Shown piece after piece: positions 6,120 through 7,483 of a DNA stretch of 7,483 bases. The stretch's first letter is position 1. Every line of letters starts with the position of its first letter. Where the stretch lies: contig DSDX01000076.1 in the NCBI GenBank assembly GCA_011048485.1, positions 1 to 7,483 on the forward strand, written 5' to 3'. This DNA comes from Candidatus Aminicenantota bacterium (GTDB taxonomy: Bacteria; Acidobacteriota; Aminicenantia; Aminicenantales; Saccharicenantaceae). A program made the position numbers and the translations under genes. The notes under the pieces are model-generated. The model ran no database searches, was not told where the DNA came from, and saw only the letters and a list, made by a program, of their open reading frames with translations.

Positions 6120-7340
6120 ATGAGCTTCGAGCTGTTCGTCGCCAGGCGCTACCTCACGGCCCGGAGGAAGCAGGCCTTCATCTCCGTCATCACGCTGATC
6201 TCCGTCGCCGGCATCGCCATCGGGGTGGCCGCGCTGGTCATCGCCATCGCCCTCATCACCGGCTTCCAGGGCGACGTCCAGGACAAGATCCTGGGCGCCA
6301 CCTCCCACGTCATGGTCTCGGACCTCGGCGCCCGCGGCCTCGAGGACTACGAGGCGATGGCCGAGACGATCCGGGCCATCCCCGGGGTCGAATCGGTCTC
6401 GCCCGTCGTCTACAGCACCGTGCTCGTCACCGGGATCGGGGAGAGCTCGGGGGCCCTGGTCAAGGGCATCGATTTCGAGCGGGAGAGGCCGACCTCGCCC
6501 TGGCTCCAGAGTCTCGAGGCCGGCGGCCTCCCCGAGACGGGCGGGGCCAGGGAGGGCCTCCTCCTCGGCCGGGAGCTGGCCCTGCGGATCGGGGCCCAGG
6601 TCGGCGACGTCGTCGGCCTCGTGACCGCCTCCTCGACCCTGTCCCCGATGGGGCTCCTGCCCAAGCGGAAGACGTTCGAGGTCGCCGGGATCTTCAATAC
6701 CGGCCTCTACGAGTTCGACAGCTCGACGGCCCTGGTGGCGATCGGCGTCGCCCAGAAGCTCTTCGGCCTCGAGGGTCGGGCCAGCTATATCCAGGTCAAG
6801 CTCGAGGACATCTTCGCCGCGCCGGCGATCGGCGCGAGGATCCAGGCGGCCCTTCCGCCCGTCGTCTACATCACGACCTGGATGGAGCTCAACAGATCGC
6901 TCTTCTCGGCGCTCAAGCTCGAGAAGAACATCATGTTCCTGACCATCACCCTGATCGTCATCGTCGCCGCTCTCAACATCATCGCCACGCTCATCCTCAT
7001 GGTCATGGAGAAGACGCGCGACATCGGCACGCTCATGGCCATCGGCGCGACGCCCCTGATGGTCAACCGGATCTTCTTTTTCCAGGGCGCGCTCATCGGC
7101 GTGATCGGGACGGCCCTCGGCGTCGCCCTCGGCCTGGGCTGGTGCGCCTTGGCCAACGCGTTCGAGCTCATCAAGATCCCCGTCGACATCTACCAGATCT
7201 CCTACGTGCCGTTCAGGATGAGGCCCCTAGACCTCGCGGCGATCGTCGGGGTCACCCTGCTCATCTGCTTCGTCTCGACCCTCTTCCCGGCCCGCCGCGC
7301 GGCCCGGGTGGATCCCGTGGTGGCGTTGAAATATGAGTGA
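6120..7340 (+). CDS. lolC: Lipoprotein-releasing ABC transporter permease, LolC/LolE family
   Basis: With LolD this inner-membrane permease extracts outer-membrane lipoproteins from the inner membrane and passes them to the carrier LolA. The 406-residue protein has the expected layout: a first transmembrane helix at about 19-47, a periplasmic domain of about 220 residues (MacB-type), then three helices at about 271-296, 318-348 and 372-390. Family signatures are 'ITGFQGDVQDKILGATSHV' after helix 1, 'LFSALKLEKNIMFLTI' before helix 2, the cytoplasmic coupling loop 'MEKTRDIGTLMAIGAT', and the C-terminal 'PARRAARVDPVVALKYE'. The start lies 4 nt after the lysS stop; the only SD-like bases are weak (TAGAG next to the start, TGAGG 13 nt away), suggesting coupling to lysS. 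It overlaps the downstream ATPase by 8 nt. Sequence alone does not separate LolC, LolE and the single-gene LolF type, so the symbol denotes the family. Confidence 0.92.
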   Translation: MSFELFVARRYLTARRKQAFISVITLISVAGIAIGVAALVIAIALITGFQGDVQDKILGATSHVMVSDLGARGLEDYEAMAETIRAIPGVESVSPVVYSTVLVTGIGESSGALVKGIDFERERPTSPWLQSLEAGGLPETGGAREGLLLGRELALRIGAQVGDVVGLVTASSTLSPMGLLPKRKTFEVAGIFNTGLYEFDSSTALVAIGVAQKLFGLEGRASYIQVKLEDIFAAPAIGARIQAALPPVVYITTWMELNRSLFSALKLEKNIMFLTITLIVIVAALNIIATLILMVMEKTRDIGTLMAIGATPLMVNRIFFFQGALIGVIGTALGVALGLGWCALANAFELIKIPVDIYQISYVPFRMRPLDLAAIVGVTLLICFVSTLFPARRAARVDPVVALKYE

Positions 7341-7483
7341 TCCCGTGCTCGTCGCCGAGGCCCTGGGGAAGACCTACCCCCTGCCCAAGGGCGAGCTGCG
7401 GGTCTTCGAGGGCCTCGGCTTCGCGCTCGAGCGGGGCGAGCTCGCGGCCGTCATGGGCGCGTCGGGCGTGGGCAAGACGACCC
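7333..7483 (+). CDS. lolD: Lipoprotein-releasing ABC transporter ATPase LolD, N-terminal part (cut by window edge)
   Basis: The first 50 codons are present and the frame runs off the right edge. The translation starts 'MSDPVLVAEALGKTYPLPKG', continues with 'VFEGLGFALERGELAAVMG', and reaches a perfect Walker A, GASGVGKT (residues 42-49). This is the typical N-terminus of MacB/LolD-type ABC ATPases. The ATG lies inside the end of the permease gene (8-nt overlap, ATGAGTGA), the tight coupling expected for subunits made in fixed ratio. Partnership with the LolC/E-type permease supports the LolD assignment over a general MacB-like ATPase. The signature motif, Walker B and length cannot be checked here. 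Confidence 0.88.
   Translation, partial: MSDPVLVAEALGKTYPLPKGELRVFEGLGFALERGELAAVMGASGVGKTT

Noticed and set aside
4544..6121. A 525-codon minus-strand open frame opposite lysS.
   Set aside because: Antisense shadow of lysS, whose three class II motifs are unmistakable. The length of this open frame reflects base composition only.

Overview
The window comes from a GC-rich genome whose third codon positions are overwhelmingly G or C. The organism is a bacterium: it has NusB, a bacterial-type class II lysyl-tRNA synthetase and lumazine synthase. It very probably has an outer membrane, because a Lol-type lipoprotein-release permease is followed directly by its ATPase. The gene order (ribH-nusB-lysS-lolC-lolD) and the Lon-like AAA protease would fit a deltaproteobacterial, Acidobacteriota or Aminicenantota-like lineage. 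No marker here fixes the phylum, so this is only a suggestion.

Layout. Positions 1-2425, minus strand, hold a nearly complete gene for a stand-alone Lon-family protease (AAA domain, long helical insertion, Ser-Lys Lon protease domain). Its last few codons lie off the left edge. A divergent intergenic region of 134 bp (2426-2559) follows, with a good ribosome-binding site for the protease, a likely extended -10 promoter for the rightward genes and two small GC-rich inverted repeats. From 2560 to the right edge all genes are on the plus strand and tightly packed: a YghO-like acetyltransferase-fold protein (2560-3684), ribH (3681-4160), nusB (4180-4632), lysS (4625-6115), a lolC/lolE-family permease (6120-7340) and the first 50 codons of lolD (7333 to the edge). 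Junctions are a 4-nt overlap, a 19-nt gap, an 8-nt overlap, a 4-nt gap and an 8-nt overlap. They look like one operon with translational coupling.

How the genes work together. The rightward cluster is a housekeeping operon: one riboflavin-biosynthesis step, transcription antitermination/rRNA processing, charging of tRNA-Lys, and export of lipoproteins from the inner membrane. The first gene, the acetyltransferase-like protein, has no known substrate. The divergent protease is a separate transcription unit in protein quality control. I saw no mobile element, RNA gene, CRISPR array or convincing terminator. No gene-free stretch exceeds 134 bp. I do not see a clearly novel system here. The points most worth checking are the Arg-for-Lys Walker A of the protease, the probably leaderless operon mRNA, the uncharacterised protein that leads the operon, and the single Lol permease gene.
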